The notes: a model not told the origin generated them from the letters alone. A DNA stretch of 64,000 nt from Distichodus sexfasciatus (GCA_032718565.1 JAVGVS010000817.1:25441-89440), one strand, 5' to 3'; shown: positions 9,541 to 21,202, numbered from the stretch's first letter. Numbers and translations are program-made.

Positions 9541-10530
9541 AGGTGATGTTGATTGTGGTGTAACGCTGTGGAGACGTGGCACTGCAGAGAGATTCTTAAA
9601 GCTACACATCAATGTCTTGTTTAGTTTTTAATGGTCAGGGTCCTGATGGAGTTCAGTTCAGACCTTTATTCTCTCCCTCTCTCTCTCCCTCGCTCCTCTC
9701 CAGGTTCATCAGTTACTGGCTCTCGCGTCTCTCTCTCTCTCTCTCCTGGGGAGCGCCGGCACTTGGAGACCTTTGGCTTTTGACCTGCTATTTGTGGAAA
9801 GTGTGTGTGTGCTGAAATGATATCCTTTAGTCTGGCTTTTATTTTAAGACTGGATTGATTTTCAGGTTTAAGGGAAAGAGGGAGAGAATAATGTGGAAAA
9901 ATGTGAACCTCTTATGTTCGTTTAAAAACATCTGATGTTTTAAAAACGCATCGCGCTCATGCAAAAACCTGTTGTGAGCACATGAAAATATCTTGTGAGC
10001 AGGCAAAAACAGTACAAACAATCTCCTGAAGCTTCTGCTGACGACCTGATCAGCATGAATTTGTCATCTCAGTGCAGAACTCCCAAAACCCACTTAGCCA
10101 AATGGTTTTGAGAGGGGAAACATCCTCGTACTCTATAAGCCGCGTAGCGCCACATTACGGGAGTTTACAAAGAGCCACTTCTTATTTATGACCGCACTGT
10201 GTCATTTGGAAAGTGAAAATGTTTGCTCACGGACATCATCAATATACTACGTCTCCGGAGAGAGAGAGAGAAAAGGGGAGAGAGAGATGGTAATGTCATC
10301 TTTAATCGTCCTCAGGTCTGGCTAAGTGTGCGGAGATACAGTTAAGCTGTTCTCCTCTTTTATGGTGACTGTCTTTCGTAGACGAGGCCCTGGTCTCGGT
10401 TCTCTTCACAGAGAGAGATGTAAATATAGATTTACGGTAGATTATAATCTTCAACTCATCTTCTTGTTGCTCCTTTTGACGTCGTAATGGAAACGTGTGT
10501 TGCTATTCACAAAATCAACTTGAAACCATA
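9541..10530. other. Noncoding
   Basis: No gene seen. Short CT runs occur near 9670-9750. Confidence 0.4.
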
Positions 10531-10772
10531 TGTGACCCGATCTGCCGTAATGAGTCGGAAGTCGGCGTTCTATTTATTTAGATTCGGGCCAATTATGTTG
10601 AAAAACATCACATAAATATCGATTTCTCTTTTTTGGAGACCAGATTAATTTTGAAGACCTTTTCTTTCATATAAGACCAAAAAAGAAAAATCAATATTTT
10701 TGATGTTTGTCAACATAATCGGCCGTATCTAAATAAATAGAACGCCGACTCATTACGGCAGATCGGGTCACA
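10531..10772. mobile_element. 242 bp palindromic fold-back MITE
   Basis: Left arm (10531 to about 10636) begins TGTGACCCGATCTGCCGTAA and is matched over nearly its whole length by the complement of the right arm (10677-10772), leaving a loop of about 40 bp. The left arm carries one extra 8 bp repeat (GAAGTCGG). TA dinucleotides flank both ends (10529-10530 and 10773-10774). The structure resembles the hairpin MITEs known as Angel elements in zebrafish; superfamily not assigned. Confidence 0.8.
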
Positions 10773-11420
10773 TAATAGCCACCTGATTGGAGACTGAATC
10801 AGCCAATCAGCGTTCTCCACACCTGTGATTGGCTGGTTTGAGCCACATTTATAATGCAGTAACAAGTGTGAAGGTGGCTTGAGCCAGATTTTTGCTGCTG
10901 AAAGTTCCACTTCACGCTCAGAGTTTTGGCACAAAAATGACGCCATGCTATTCGGCCAGACATCGTTTCACCTCGACGAGAAATATGGTGAGATCTTGTC
11001 ACATTATATGATATCCTCCTGCCCGGTTTCCAGAACGATCAACGCACCGCCGCAGGAGGATCGGAGGCGGGCGTCTGGGTTTTTTCTCGAGCTGCACTTT
11101 GGTAGCGGGGAGACATTTGGAAATCAATAAAAAGTGTTTTAAATCCCATTTGAAATGTAAAGTGTTGTTTCATCAGCGGTGGCGTTTGTAGCTGTAACGC
11201 GGCGTGGGATTTTCTACCGCGTTTTGGATCACCTTGAGCGTAATCGCTGCCATCTGAATGGGAAGGAAGAAAAGCAAGTGCTCTCTTTCATCTGTCATGT
11301 TGACATTAGCAGTCAGGATTCAGCTCGATCTGAGCGGTGTGTGTGTGTAGACACATTTAGCTAGATTATCAGCTCTGAACACACACACACTTCTTCGGTG
11401 ACAGCTGGTGGATTGGCTGC
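10773..11420. other. Noncoding, with short inverted repeats
   Basis: Contains CCAATCAGCG / GATTGGCTGG and TCCTCCTGC / GCAGGAGGA inverted pairs. Open frames on both strands around 10800-11130 show no domain I recognise. An old repeat is the likeliest explanation. Confidence 0.35.
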
Positions 11421-11600
11421 TCAGGCTTTCCTCTCTCTCCTCCATCCCTCTGTTCTCTCAGTGTATCAGTGTTTCTCTCTTTCACTTTGTCTCTCCCTCT
11501 TTCTTTGTTTCTCAGTCTGTTCTCTCAGGGTCTCTCTCCCTCTCCCTCTCCTCCTCTCCTCTCGTCTCCCTCAGGTGCTGACATCTCTCTCTGTTTCTGA
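11421..11600. repeat. Polypyrimidine (CT-rich) tract
   Basis: CTCTCTCCT-type sequence on the + strand. It is followed within 70 bp by a long polypurine tract, so the strand asymmetry switches here. Confidence 0.8.
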
Positions 11601-11667
11601 GGTTGGAAGGGCAAGAGTGACATATGCTGCTCTCTCGCTCTCTATTACTCTGTTAGTACAGACGCTG

Positions 11668-12322
11668 GAAGGAACACAGAGAGAGAGAGAGAGAGAGAGA
11701 GAGGTATGAGGGAAGACATGAGGAGAAAGAAAGGTTTAAGGAGACAAAGAGGAAAGAAAGAAACAATGAATGAATGAATAGATGATGAATGAATGTGAGA
11801 TGATGTGAGAGAGTGACAATTAGATGAGGGGATGTAAAGAAAGAGAAGGATGAGACGAGAGAGAGAAAGAGAGATGAGAAATGAGAATGAAAGAGATTTA
11901 AGGAGAGAGAAAGAGCAAGGCCGGTGTTGGAACAAGCAAGCAAGAAAGAAAGAAAGTGAGATGAGGGGGAGATGGGGAGAAAGAGAGAGAGAAATGAGGG
12001 GAAAGAAAAATAAAGAAAAAGAGATTTCAATAGAAATACAGTGGGGAGACGAGAAAAAGAAAGAAAGAAAGAAAGAAAGATTGAGACGGAGAGAGATTTA
12101 AATGAGGGGAGAGAAAGAAAGAGAGAGATGAGGGGAAAGAGAAAAATACAGTTGAGGAAAAAAGTGATTTAAGGAGGGAGACGTAAATAGAAAGAATGAA
12201 AGATGAAGTGGGAGAGGTAGAATATTAGATGAGGGATAGAAAGAAAGAGAGATGGGAGATAAAAAAGAGAGATGAGAAAAAAGAGATTTAAGGAGAGACA
12301 GAGGGTCAGTGTTTAGGAAAAA

Positions 12323-12358
<36 letters not shown>

Positions 12359-12512
12359 AAAAGAAAAAGAGATGAAAGAAAAAGAGATGAAATGCACGAG
12401 GTTTAGATGAGGGGACAGAAAGAAAGAGAGAGATTAAGGAGGGAGAGAGAGAAAGGGTTTGGAAAAGAGAGATGATACAGACGGGGGGAAAAGGGGAGAG
12501 AGAGAGTGAAGT

Positions 12513-12550
<38 letters not shown>

Positions 12551-12560
12551 TCTTTCATTT
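11668..12560. repeat. Polypurine tract, about 890 bp, with (GA)n and (GAAA)n cores
   Basis: Includes pure (GA)n at 11677-11702 and 12513-12549, and (GAAA)n at 12056-12080 and 12321-12362. Glutamate/arginine- or serine/leucine-rich frames on either strand are compositional. Confidence 0.9.
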
Positions 12561-12956
12561 GGAAAACAAGAGTCTCGTTTATTCTCTCCACTGTGGCTCT
12601 TATCCTCCACACACTCTCTCTCTCTCTCTCACACACACAAACGTCCTCCTGTTGGGATTTGTTTTTGTAAATAATGACTTTCACAATATTTAATTTTCAA
12701 AACTGTTTCCCTGCAAATGACATCACTTACGTTGAACACATGAGGTTGGTATTTCTACGAGTAGTGACTTGCCTTCACTAACACCAGCTGTAAACACTGT
12801 TAATACTGAACTACTCACATACTTTAGTGCTTTTACTCAAGGACAACAATGTGGCGCAGCTTAAACAACGCAAATAACCAACAATACAATGTAATCAAAA
12901 ATAACATTCAAATTTTGCACCATGATGAAGATCATTAGCAGCATTAAAGCACACTG
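12561..12956. other. Noncoding; left target duplication of SINE-C at its end
   Basis: No gene seen. TAAAGCACACTG at 12945-12956 is the left copy of the SINE-C target duplication. Confidence 0.5.
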
Positions 12957-13261
12957 GGGCGGCGCGGTGGCACAGTGGTTAGCGCTGCCGCCTCACAGCG
13001 AGAAGGTCCTGGGTTCGAGCGCCGGGTCGGTCGTGGGGTCTTTTTGTGTGGAGTTTGCACGCTCTCCTTGTGTTCGCGTGCGTTTTCTCCGGGTGCTCCG
13101 GTTTCCTCCCACGGTCCAACAGCATGCACTATAGGTTAATAGGCGTCTCTAAATGGGCCCCGTAAGGTGTGAATGTGAATAGGCTCCGCGGGATAGGCTC
13201 CGGTCCCCATCTCGACCCTGATTGAGTGGCTTGGATAATGAATGAATGAATGAATGAATGA
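12957..13261 (+). mobile_element. SINE-C: full-length tRNA-derived SINE with (GAAT)n tail
   Basis: Starts GGGCGGCGCGGTGGCACAGT, a tRNA-like head with A box (TGGCACAGTGGTTAGCG) and B box (GGTTCGAGCGCC). A body rich in 'cgggtgctccggtttcctcc' follows, and it ends in a (GAAT)n tail from about 13237. It is flanked by direct repeats TAAAGCACACTG (12945-12956) and TAAAGCACATTG (13262-13273), 11 of 12 identical, which proves retroposition. This head and tail type is very common in teleosts. Confidence 0.92.
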
Positions 13262-13273
13262 TAAAGCACATTG

Positions 13274-14194
13274 AGTGGAGTTCAAAAACGAAATTAAACG
13301 CTTCAAACTAGCTACAGTATGAACCTGAAACCCAGCAGTTCTTTTACGACAAAATAAAGAAATGAAAAATTCTTGTGAAAATGAATAATACTTTTTTGAA
13401 AGGAACCGTTGAGCAAGACGGAGCAACTCCCACTGAGGCCTACAGGAGCAGCTCCGGCTTATTTAAACACATTCCCTTTCAGCAGGAGGAAGCGAGATGT
13501 GTATTGCTTTTTCCTTTCTTTTCCCCCTCCTTTTTTCTTTTTAATTTCTTCTCTGTTTACGTGGTTTCACGCAGCACTCCATTAAAACCGAAAGCCCACG
13601 GCTCTATTCAGGCGCGCCGACGTCGTGGAGTCCTCCAAGCCAGCCGCTTCTCTTTGTGGTGCACGTAGCGGGTAAAAATCCATCTAATAGGATCCGCTGA
13701 CGAGCCAGGCTCTGGGTTTTTAGCGTGGAGGATTAATGCCAGGCTTCGTATGTGGGATGACACACGCAAATACATGAACACACACACGCAAATAAATAAG
13801 CAAACATCAAACGACGGAGAGGGAGGCTCGGCGGAATCCAATTGGGGGAGATAATCAGGGCGGTGCTGAAGTGGAGCACGGGGCGCGGAGATGGACGGGA
13901 CGGGCGGTGCGATTAGAGTGGCGTCTCGGCGGAGGCAGGGCGGAGGTTATGTGGAAGGGACTTATTTTTTGTGTTTGAGAAAATGAAGAAAGAGATGCGG
14001 CCGAGGGGCTTTTCAAGACGATTAAAAGCATCTAAACTCCATCCTCCGACTACATCTCGCTGCTGCCGAGACTGTGCTGTGATGCGGTGAGCGTTTGCCG
14101 CACGGGCGCAGTAGCCAACCAGATGCCTCCTCAGCCGATTCAACACCAATCGGTGAAAACCCTGCATTTTGAAAATAAGTGTCATTGGAACAGT
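13274..14194. other. Noncoding, GC-rich in its middle
   Basis: No gene seen. 13560-13970 is GC-rich with many CpGs but has no exon-like frame. Confidence 0.4.
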
Positions 14195-14597
14195 GTAATG
14201 AGGAAAAGACAGGAGGCAGAACTGGAGGTTGCAGAGCTCAAGATGTTGAGGTTCTCTTTGGGAGTGACGAGGATGGATAGGATCAGGAATGAGTTCATCA
14301 GAGGGACAGCTCATCTTAGATGTTTTGGAGATAAAGTCAGAGAGGCCAGACTGAGATGGTTTGGACACGTCCAGAGGAGGGACAATGAGTGCATAGGTAG
14401 AAGGATGCTGAGATTGGAGCCACCAGGCAGGAGGCTGAGAGGAAGACCAAAAAGGAGATTTATGGATGGGGTGAAAGACGACATGAAGTTAGTTGGTGTG
14501 AGGGTAGAGGATGCAGAAAATAGGACTAGATGGAGACAGATGATTCGCTGTGGCGACCCCTGAAGGGAAAAGCTGAAAGAGGAAGAAGAAGAAGTGT
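14195..14597 (+). pseudogene. Non-LTR retrotransposon 3' end (RT C-terminal region)
   Basis: A frame that stays open to a TGA at 14561-14563 encodes the C-terminal tail found downstream of the reverse transcriptase domain in many LINE ORF2 proteins: LRFSLGVTRMDRIRNEFIRG, then a WFGHVQRRD motif, then GRPKRRFMDGVKDDMK and a closing W-R-x-M-I-R-C-G-D-P. It is followed directly by 'gggaaaagctgaaagaggaa' and a (GAA)n tail to about 14597. The 5' part, with endonuclease and polymerase, is missing, as in a typical 5'-truncated LINE. The clade is not assigned. Confidence 0.85.
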
Positions 14598-14649
14598 TTT
14601 TTTACACTCAACATGACCTGTGGAAAAGTAGTTAGTTTCTTCTGAATCT

Positions 14650-14868
14650 ACAGCAGTTACAGTTACAGTTAAAGCTACAGCATTTTTAAAGTAATTATTT
14701 ACTTTTAAATCTACAGTATTTCATGAGTGATTACTTTTAAAGATACAGAACTGTACAAGTAGTTCCTTTTGAAGCTAAAGCGTTTTGAAAGTGGTTATCT
14801 TGAAAGCTACAACATTTTAAAAGTAGTAGTTACTTTTTGAAGATAGAGTATTTTAAAAGTGTAAAACG
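14650..14868. repeat. Degenerate tandem repeat, about 45 bp unit
   Basis: About five copies of a unit like TTTTAAAGCTACAGCATTTT followed by AAAGTAGTTACT. Confidence 0.7.
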
Positions 14869-14882
14869 TGTAAAAACGTATC

Positions 14883-15043
14883 AATGTGCGCATGCGTGAC
14901 GTTTCGGAGGACCGATGCGTTCACATTACAGTCAGATACAGGTCACTTGTAGTTATGAATGTGAACCATCAAATAGACAAATCCGATCTGAGCGAAAAAT
15001 CAGAATTGAACGATGTGGCTGGCAGTGTGAACGTAGCCAAGAA
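14883..15043. mobile_element. Fragment of a dispersed DNA repeat
   Basis: Segment from 'atgtgcgcatgcgtgacg' to 'gcagtgtgaacgtagcc', with 'ttcacattacag' near its left end. The terminus type is familiar from fish MITEs, but no target duplication was found. Confidence 0.35.
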
Positions 15044-15690
15044 GGTACCTGACAACAGGGGACAGTACCCTGATGGGGTACAGCTGATGCAACAAAACAT
15101 TTGCACCTTTTTGTGCTGATTCTAGTCCCTTGGTTGGTCAGTGTGCAGTGTGCTGCCTCGTTCTTCTGGTGTGATTTGCACATCAGGCTCTAGGTCTCCA
15201 GCTGTGATAAAAGGGGGGAGAGAGAGAAAATTCATTATTCATTTGGCTGTAAATGCAGGCGCATGAGCTAATGGAGCGAACGGCATAATGCAATAAAAAT
15301 ACAGCAGGAGGATATTTGAGAATATTTTATTTTCGCTGAAAGATAAGGCCTAATGAATGATCACACTACTCAGCGGCCCACGGACGTCTTTATTTCTTGT
15401 AACGGACCGTCTCTCGGTTATTAACGGCCCTCCGAATCCTCGCAAATAAGCACACGGTTTTACGTCGCTCGCCGCGCTCGGACAACCGCAAGGTAGCAGG
15501 AGAGGCGTCAGCTGGTTTCCCAACATTTCCACAACAAAGTAGAGTGAAAGATTGTTGGAGAACCCAACAGTTTTATCTGCTGCCATGTCAGAATGTGTGG
15601 GATTAATAAAAGCGATGGAGAGAGAGAGAGAGGGAGGAAGAGTGAACAAGTGAATAAACAGCATGAATGAAAGAGCATGAAAATAGAAAG
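15044..15690. other. Noncoding
   Basis: No gene seen. 15360-15530 is moderately GC-rich. Confidence 0.4.
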
Positions 15691-15691
15691 T

Positions 15692-15751
<60 letters not shown>
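15692..15751. repeat. (TAGA)n microsatellite, about 15 units
   Basis: Perfect tetranucleotide run. Isoleucine/tyrosine-serine repeat frames on the minus strand are its translation artefact. Confidence 0.95.
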
Positions 15752-16329
15752 GAAGATAAAAGGATGAATTAATTGTGCAAACTCTCCCATGCTTCAGTTT
15801 TCCACACAAGTTTCATGTTGAAGTTCGACCTTCCCATGTTCCCCTTCTTCCTCCCCTCCTCACTGATCCCTTCAGTCAGCTCCCGTCCTCCTCCTCCTCT
15901 TCTCCTCCTCTCATCCTCCTCTCCTCCTCCTTGTCACATTTTCAGGCTGGCCGAACAGTGCTGGGAACACAAAGAGCATTATGCATGAGGCCCAGAAGGT
16001 CTCGCCACTCGCTCGGCGCTGTCACCCTGCACCAGGCTCCGTGAGACGTCACCGAATCCGCCTTTAAAGGCGCTGCTCCGTCCCCCATCATGCACATCAA
16101 AGCAGGAACGTTGGCGCAACGAAACCCGGTAATCAACATCCAAACAGCGGCTGGGTGAACGTGAAGTTTCGGTCGAGACTTTTGCCCTCGTCGTAAAGTC
16201 TTGAATTAAACGTGTGTGTGTGTGGAAATGAATTTTAACAGAGAAATTAGAGTGACGTGAAGTGTTGTTAGGTTCAGATTACTTTAGATTTCTTACCAAA
16301 AATGAGTAGTAAAAGTTGGTTTTATTAAG
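15752..16329. other. Noncoding
   Basis: No gene seen. (CTC)n-rich around 15885-15930, and a short (GT)n near 16212-16223. Confidence 0.45.
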
Positions 16330-16580
16330 TATACTTCTTTATGTCCTTCTTTTCACACCATCTTTCTTTCTTCTTTTTCTTTCATTCCTATGTCCACCTC
16401 TTTCTTTCATTTTATTCTTTCTTAATTTCTTTCTTTCTCTCTGTATAAACAGTAGTGTGTCTTCATCTTTGAGAAGTGCTTGTAAAAAGTTCTTTCTTTC
16501 TCCACTTCTGTCGTTCTCTTATTCTGCACCACATTCTTTCTTTCTTACGTTGTCCTTCCTCCTCTCGTTATTTGTCTTCC
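16330..16580. repeat. Polypyrimidine minisatellite, locus 1
   Basis: TTTC-rich with embedded words 'cacaccatctttctttct' and 'atgtccacctctttctttca' that recur at 17225-17600 and 24400-24860. Confidence 0.75.
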
Positions 16581-17224
16581 TTTCCTCAGTAGTGTAGCTG
16601 ACGTCTATATTAAATCAGAAGCGTGTCTGTAGCGTTGCTACAAACCTACAAACGTTCTTCTTCAAAACGTACAGCAGCTGCAACACCAGTTAAGAAGTAA
16701 CTGCAAAGAAAATTCTCATTCGAATAAATATAGTTTAGTCTCAGTAAAGTTGGAGGCGCTAATCTTAGTGCTAATAGGTGTGTTTAAAACTCGAACGCCC
16801 CAGAGCCCCGCGCTTTGGCAAGGTTAATTACCGGCGGGTTCCCCGAGGGGCTCGTGAGCAGGCGATGTGGACTTAAGATAGCGTAAGACACACGGGGATG
16901 AAAACAAGGTTAATGGGACACTGGTAGCTGAGCTCCACTTGGCCGTATGTTGTTTACTTCCAGCGCGTTACCATATGTTGCTGTTAAAACTCACTGACAA
17001 ATATTCTACAAACCCACACTGGCAGCACACGAGGTGGAGTCTGTTCTTAAAACACCGCTTTTAGTGTGGCATTAGGGTCAAGTTTTAAAAAATGCTGCTG
17101 AGTGATGGTGATGTCGATGATGATGTTGATGTCGACAGTAAATAAAAATACATTTAAAAAATCTAAACCAGTAAATCCTGCAATATTTACATGATAGAAA
17201 AGACATGAAAGGATGAAAGATGAT
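16581..17224. other. Noncoding
   Basis: No gene seen. 16790-16990 is GC-richer than its flanks. GATGTTGATGTC-type repetition lies at about 17105-17140. Confidence 0.4.
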
Positions 17225-17600
17225 CAGTTATTTCTCCACCTTCATTTCCACCTTCTTTCATTTTTCATTTCTCTTTTCTTTTTTTACCTTCGTTGCTTTC
17301 CTTCTTTCTTTCTCCACAGTTCTTTTCACCTCCCTCTTTCTCTTTTTTCCACAGATCATTATCTTTCTTTTTTCGTTTCTTTTCATTTCATCTGTTCTTT
17401 TCTTTCCACCTTCCTCTTTCTCTGTATGCCATCTTTCTTTCTTCTTTTCTCTTTTCTTTCTCTCTTTTGTAACTTCTTCACCTGTTTTTTTCTCTTTTTT
17501 CACACAATCTTTCTTTCTTTTTTCTTTCTTTCCTGTGTCAAACTATTTATTTCATTTTATTTTCTCTCTCTCTCCCTCTCTGTGTACTTGTTTCATTTCT
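17225..17600. repeat. Polypyrimidine minisatellite, locus 2
   Basis: TTTC/TTTTC-rich with the same 'ttcacac-aatctttcttt' and 'tttccacctt' words as loci 1 and 3. Phenylalanine/serine-rich frames reflect composition. Confidence 0.75.
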
Positions 17601-18227
17601 CAGTCTCCCTCTCTCATCCAGAATTGAGATGTGATGAGATGATTGTGGACGATGCAGTGAGAGAAGGTCGTTGTTGGAATCTGGAGTGAGGGGTAAGGTG
17701 CGTTCCTCGTCTCGGTGCAGATGAAGTTGACCGATGAAGGCTTTTTGAAATGAAGATGGACTCGGCGTGTCCTTCATCTTCACATCTAAGCTCTCTCCTT
17801 CTCTCTCTTACTCTTTCTCTCTCCCTCGCTCGCAGATGGTGGGTGGCGAGACGAACAGCAGGAGACGGGTTTCATATCAGTCGGGAATCTCCCACCAATC
17901 CCTCGCCGTTGTTCTCTGTAGTGGAGTTTGCGCTCCACTGTGGCACGAGTCCACAAGAAAGAGGCTGGACCGTGTTTGGGCTTTCAAAACTCACGCTTTT
18001 GTAGTTTGTCTCCCTATGGAGTTTAAACAGAACACAAAAAGACGGTCAGAATCTGCTTACAAACTTTGCTGGCCGCAGATTTAGTTCAAGACATAATGCA
18101 CAACATCACATAAAATTGTAAGGAATTTAAAGCAAGTTGGACACAACACAAGCACTAAACACAATGCTGACACTTTTCACACCCAAAATCTCGGTACTTG
18201 TGTGAGTCTGCAGTGAAACTTGAGCTT
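17601..18227. other. Noncoding
   Basis: No gene seen. CT-rich around 17790-17835. Confidence 0.4.
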
Positions 18228-18451
18228 TTTGTCATTGTGAAGACACTGCACCACAACCAAATGTGACCTCTGCATTTGACCCATCCATGAAGGAGCGGTG
18301 GGCAACTTATTTTGGCAACACCCAGGGAGCAGTGCTTGGGGACGGTAGCTTGCTCATGAGTACCTCAGTGATGCCTTTAGCAAGCCGGGATTCAAACCGG
18401 TGACCTTCGGCTCAAAGGGCAAACGCCCTAACCGTTACCCTACCAACTCCG
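18228..18451 (-). mobile_element. SINE-B, near full length
   Basis: The best single-head reference copy in the window. Minus strand: 'agttggtagggtaacggtta' (A box), 'ggtttgaatccc' (B box, plus 18387-18398), 'actgaggtactcatgagcaa', 'gtccccaagcactgctccct', 'gggtcaaatgcagaggtcac', and a 3' end near 'cacaatgacaaaa'. No clear target duplication. Confidence 0.9.
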
Positions 18452-19066
18452 TATTTTTACTGTAGACAAATATTGTTTAATAGTTTAATAGTTTAATAAT
18501 TTCAGTCTCCTTGATTAGTAATAATCAGTATCGCCCCTGAAAAATACCAATTGGTCAAACCCCAGTGCTTAAAAAGGATGAATTAACCAGTTTTATCAGG
18601 TGGGTTTTCTTATTCGTCCTAAATGTTGGTGCCAAATTTCATTTTTACAGCAGTCATATATGGGTGTGATATTAACAAATAAAAATAACAAAAGCACTTG
18701 CGCCTCATTGCATGGGGTGTAATATAAGATACTTATTTTTGGTTTCTGTATGATCAGGACGAGCGGGAGCCAGTGCGGTTTTATTTATTACTTTTTTTTG
18801 CAACGCCAGGGTCACCGACAGCGGTCCGGAGCTCAGACGCGTGTCTTCAGTGGTGAGCTTGCCTCCGGCAGCAACGCGAGCCTCGACTGGATTTCTGCAG
18901 AAACAAACAGGGTCACTTCACACAAGTCAACAAGACAGTGACGAGTGGCAGCGGTTGGCATCGTTATCTCACAGAGCGAGAGAGAAGGAGTGAGAGAGAG
19001 AGGGAGTCTGATCCTCCAAACTCTGCAACCCTCCAGGCAACGCTTCACAAAGCCAACTCTCAGTCT
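18452..19066. other. Noncoding, with possible old DNA-transposon remnants
   Basis: 'aatcagtatcgcccctgaa' at 18526-18546 resembles the TATCGG-type repeat ends seen elsewhere. No gene seen. Confidence 0.35.
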
Positions 19067-19250
19067 GTTAGGGGCGTAACAATACATCAACCTACGCCAA
19101 TACATCGAGTCAATGACTAACGATCCTATAGCATCGATCCAAAATGAAAACATTGATCGTATCGTAACAGACTTTTTGATTTCGGCAAACGACAAGTCGT
19201 TGAATCGATATAGTGTCGTATCGTGATGAAACTTTTGATTTATACTCCTA
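19067..19250. mobile_element. hAT-like repeat fragment (TAGGGGCGTAACAATAC end)
   Basis: Begins 'ttaggggcgtaacaatacat' and contains repeated ATCGATC / ATCGTATCG words typical of a widespread vertebrate hAT-type non-autonomous repeat. The right border is not resolved. Confidence 0.4.
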
Positions 19251-19721
19251 CCGTCGCTTCTGTTCACCTGCAGCGCGCTGCAAAATGAGGCCCATTTAAT
19301 TTCCCTTCTTTGCTCGAGTTCTCTGCTCCGAGAAGAATGAGGAGAAACGATTCTGCACAATCCGTCTTCAGATGCTGCTCCATAGTCGATAATCTGACAT
19401 CGACTTTTCATTTTCATGCTGCGTTACGGCAGACGGAGGCTCCGAGCTTTCATTACAGGGTATTGAGGGACTCTGTACTTATCCTCACAAAAGCAGCAAG
19501 TCGACATTCAGCTTCATTCTACAGTGCTAACAGAGTCATACCTTTCAATGGCAACATGAGCTGACTCCGATTTTGGAAAAGTGAATACGGCTGCTGTTCG
19601 CACCTGAAAAGTCAGTACGGCTCAGAAAGATGCTGTTACTTTTAGTTAATTGGATTATGGCTTGACTGATAGGGATTTTTTAAGGGTTGATACTAATACT
19701 TTCTACCAATATAGTATGTCT

Positions 19722-19952
19722 GCTGGTCTGGAACCAGTGTCAAAAAACTCGAGTAAGTTTACAGTAGGCTTCAAGAGATGTAGGACCAGGGCAATCAGGA
19801 TTGTAAAAGACTCATCTCATCCCGGAAACGGACTTTTTCATCTTCTGCAGTCAGGCAGAAGGTTCCGCATCATCGTGGCCGAAACAGAGAGACTCAGGAG
19901 GAGCTTCTATCCTCAGGCCATCCGTTTTCTAAACCAGGACATGCCTTTCTAA
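19722..19952 (+). pseudogene. LINE RT C-terminus, 5'-truncated copy
   Basis: A frame ending at TAA 19950-19952 encodes the end of a LINE polymerase protein: CRTRAIRIVKDSSHPGNGLF, then LLQSGRRFR, then ETERLRRSFYPQAIRFLN. The 'LPSGRRYR ... R..RLK.SFFP.A' pattern is characteristic of CR1/L2/Rex1-type elements. The upstream polymerase palm is missing. It continues into the 3' UTR at 19953-20487. Confidence 0.85.
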
Positions 19953-20487
19953 GTCTCAATTCTGCTGTTACATACTGCTAATACATACCTCATATTGTTA
20001 TGATAACTTATACTGTCCGCCACTTTTTACTGTCTTATTTCTGCTATTACATACGGCTATATAAACCTCAATTGTGATCATCATTTATACTGTTTGCCAC
20101 ATTTCACTGTTCAAATATCACATGCTTCTACTCTGTCTGCTGAGTACAATGCTGCAGTTGCACTCGGCACTTTAAAAACATCTCATTGCACCTGTCATCT
20201 GTCTTAGCACAATTTTGTAAACTCAGGTTAAAACTCTGCACATGGAACTTTATGGAACTTTATGTACCTTATTGTATAATATATAGTTTTATTTTTTGTC
20301 CTATTTCCCCAACCTCCTTATTTAAGTTTGTATTTAAGTTTGTAAGTTTGTATTTGTATCTCTATTTTGTTTTTTTTCTAATTTGACTAATTTCACAGTT
20401 AAAAGAGCGGATCAGGATACATTTCACTGCATGTTGTACCTGTATAATTTGCACGTGACAAATAAAGAATCTTGAATCTTGAATCTT
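19953..20487 (+). mobile_element. LINE 3' UTR with (GAATCTT)3 tail
   Basis: Noncoding 3' end following the truncated LINE frame. It contains 'cactgcatgttgtacctgta' and 'gtgacaaataaagaatctt' and finishes with three GAATCTT units at 20467-20487, a CR1/L2-like tail arrangement. Confidence 0.85.
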
Positions 20488-20659
20488 AAAAGTCATGAGG
20501 AACATGTGGGAATTTCTGCTGTAAAAAAGATCATTGGCATCAAAGGTTTAAAGTTAAAACATTTAACACAAAGTTTAACCACCAATCAGATGCAATGCAG
20601 GGGATATTCCTCTAGATCACGAAGTGGTGATTTCATTTGGAACTCAATCAGTGCTAAAT

Positions 20660-21010
20660 TTTAAAAATGAACTTATTAAATATTTTTTGTATAAAACAAT
20701 AAATATTGGCACTGATAATTTTTTAGACCAGTAATCGGTCCAGCCCAAGTTTATAGACTCTTACAGAATTCAAATCTCCAATTTTGTCATTAACAAATGC
20801 TTTTGCACTTAGTACTAGATAAAATTAAGAATTCAGAATTAAGGAGCTTAAAATAAGGTGTTTAATTTTAGAAATAAAAAAATAAAAGGTTGCAATGCAT
20901 GCGATTTTGGGTCTGTGCTTTTGGTAGTGCATTTTTTAATATATATTTTAAAAAATAACCAATAATGATAATTTTAAAAACAATTAATATTGGCACTGAT
21001 AATCGCACAA
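20660..21010. mobile_element. Two fragments of a GATAATCGGTC-type DNA repeat
   Basis: 'aataaatattggcactgata' (about 20698) and 'aattaatattggcactgata' (about 20982) are two copies of one repeat end. The first ends 'agtaatcggtccagccc'. Related fragments occur at 40784-41018 and 52085-52135. Confidence 0.45.
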
Positions 21011-21156
21011 CAAACACTTTTCTGCACATAAACCGCACAGTTTGACTGTGTATTAGAAATGTAAATAAATATTCCCTCTGTCACTCCTGAGGGAACATTT
21101 GGGACGTTAGCCAAGTTGGTGTGAATATTTAGTGAGCGAGTTTGGATGGCATCCAT

Positions 21157-21202
21157 ATACAGTATATATATATATATAGATAGATAGATAGATAGATAGA
21201 TA
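21157..21202. repeat. (TA)n / (TAGA)n compound microsatellite
   Basis: 'tatatatatatatataga' followed by TAGA units. Confidence 0.9.

Noticed and set aside
8875..9612. 245-codon minus-strand frame
   Set aside because: Composed of a polypurine complement plus the inside of an inverted-repeat DNA element. No recognisable domain.
10879..11130. 83-codon forward frame with a 67-codon minus partner
   Set aside because: No domain recognised, no splice sites of note, and close to a MITE and inverted repeats; more likely an old repeat.
12957..13129. Overlapping frames in GC-rich sequence
   Set aside because: They lie inside SINE-C, which has target duplications and Pol III boxes.
17213..17689. 158- and 135-codon forward frames
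   Set aside because: Same polypyrimidine artefact; homopolymeric Phe/Ser/Leu composition.
18833..19417. 194-codon minus-strand frame
   Set aside because: No domain or homology recognised. It crosses a hAT-like repeat, which makes a real gene unlikely.
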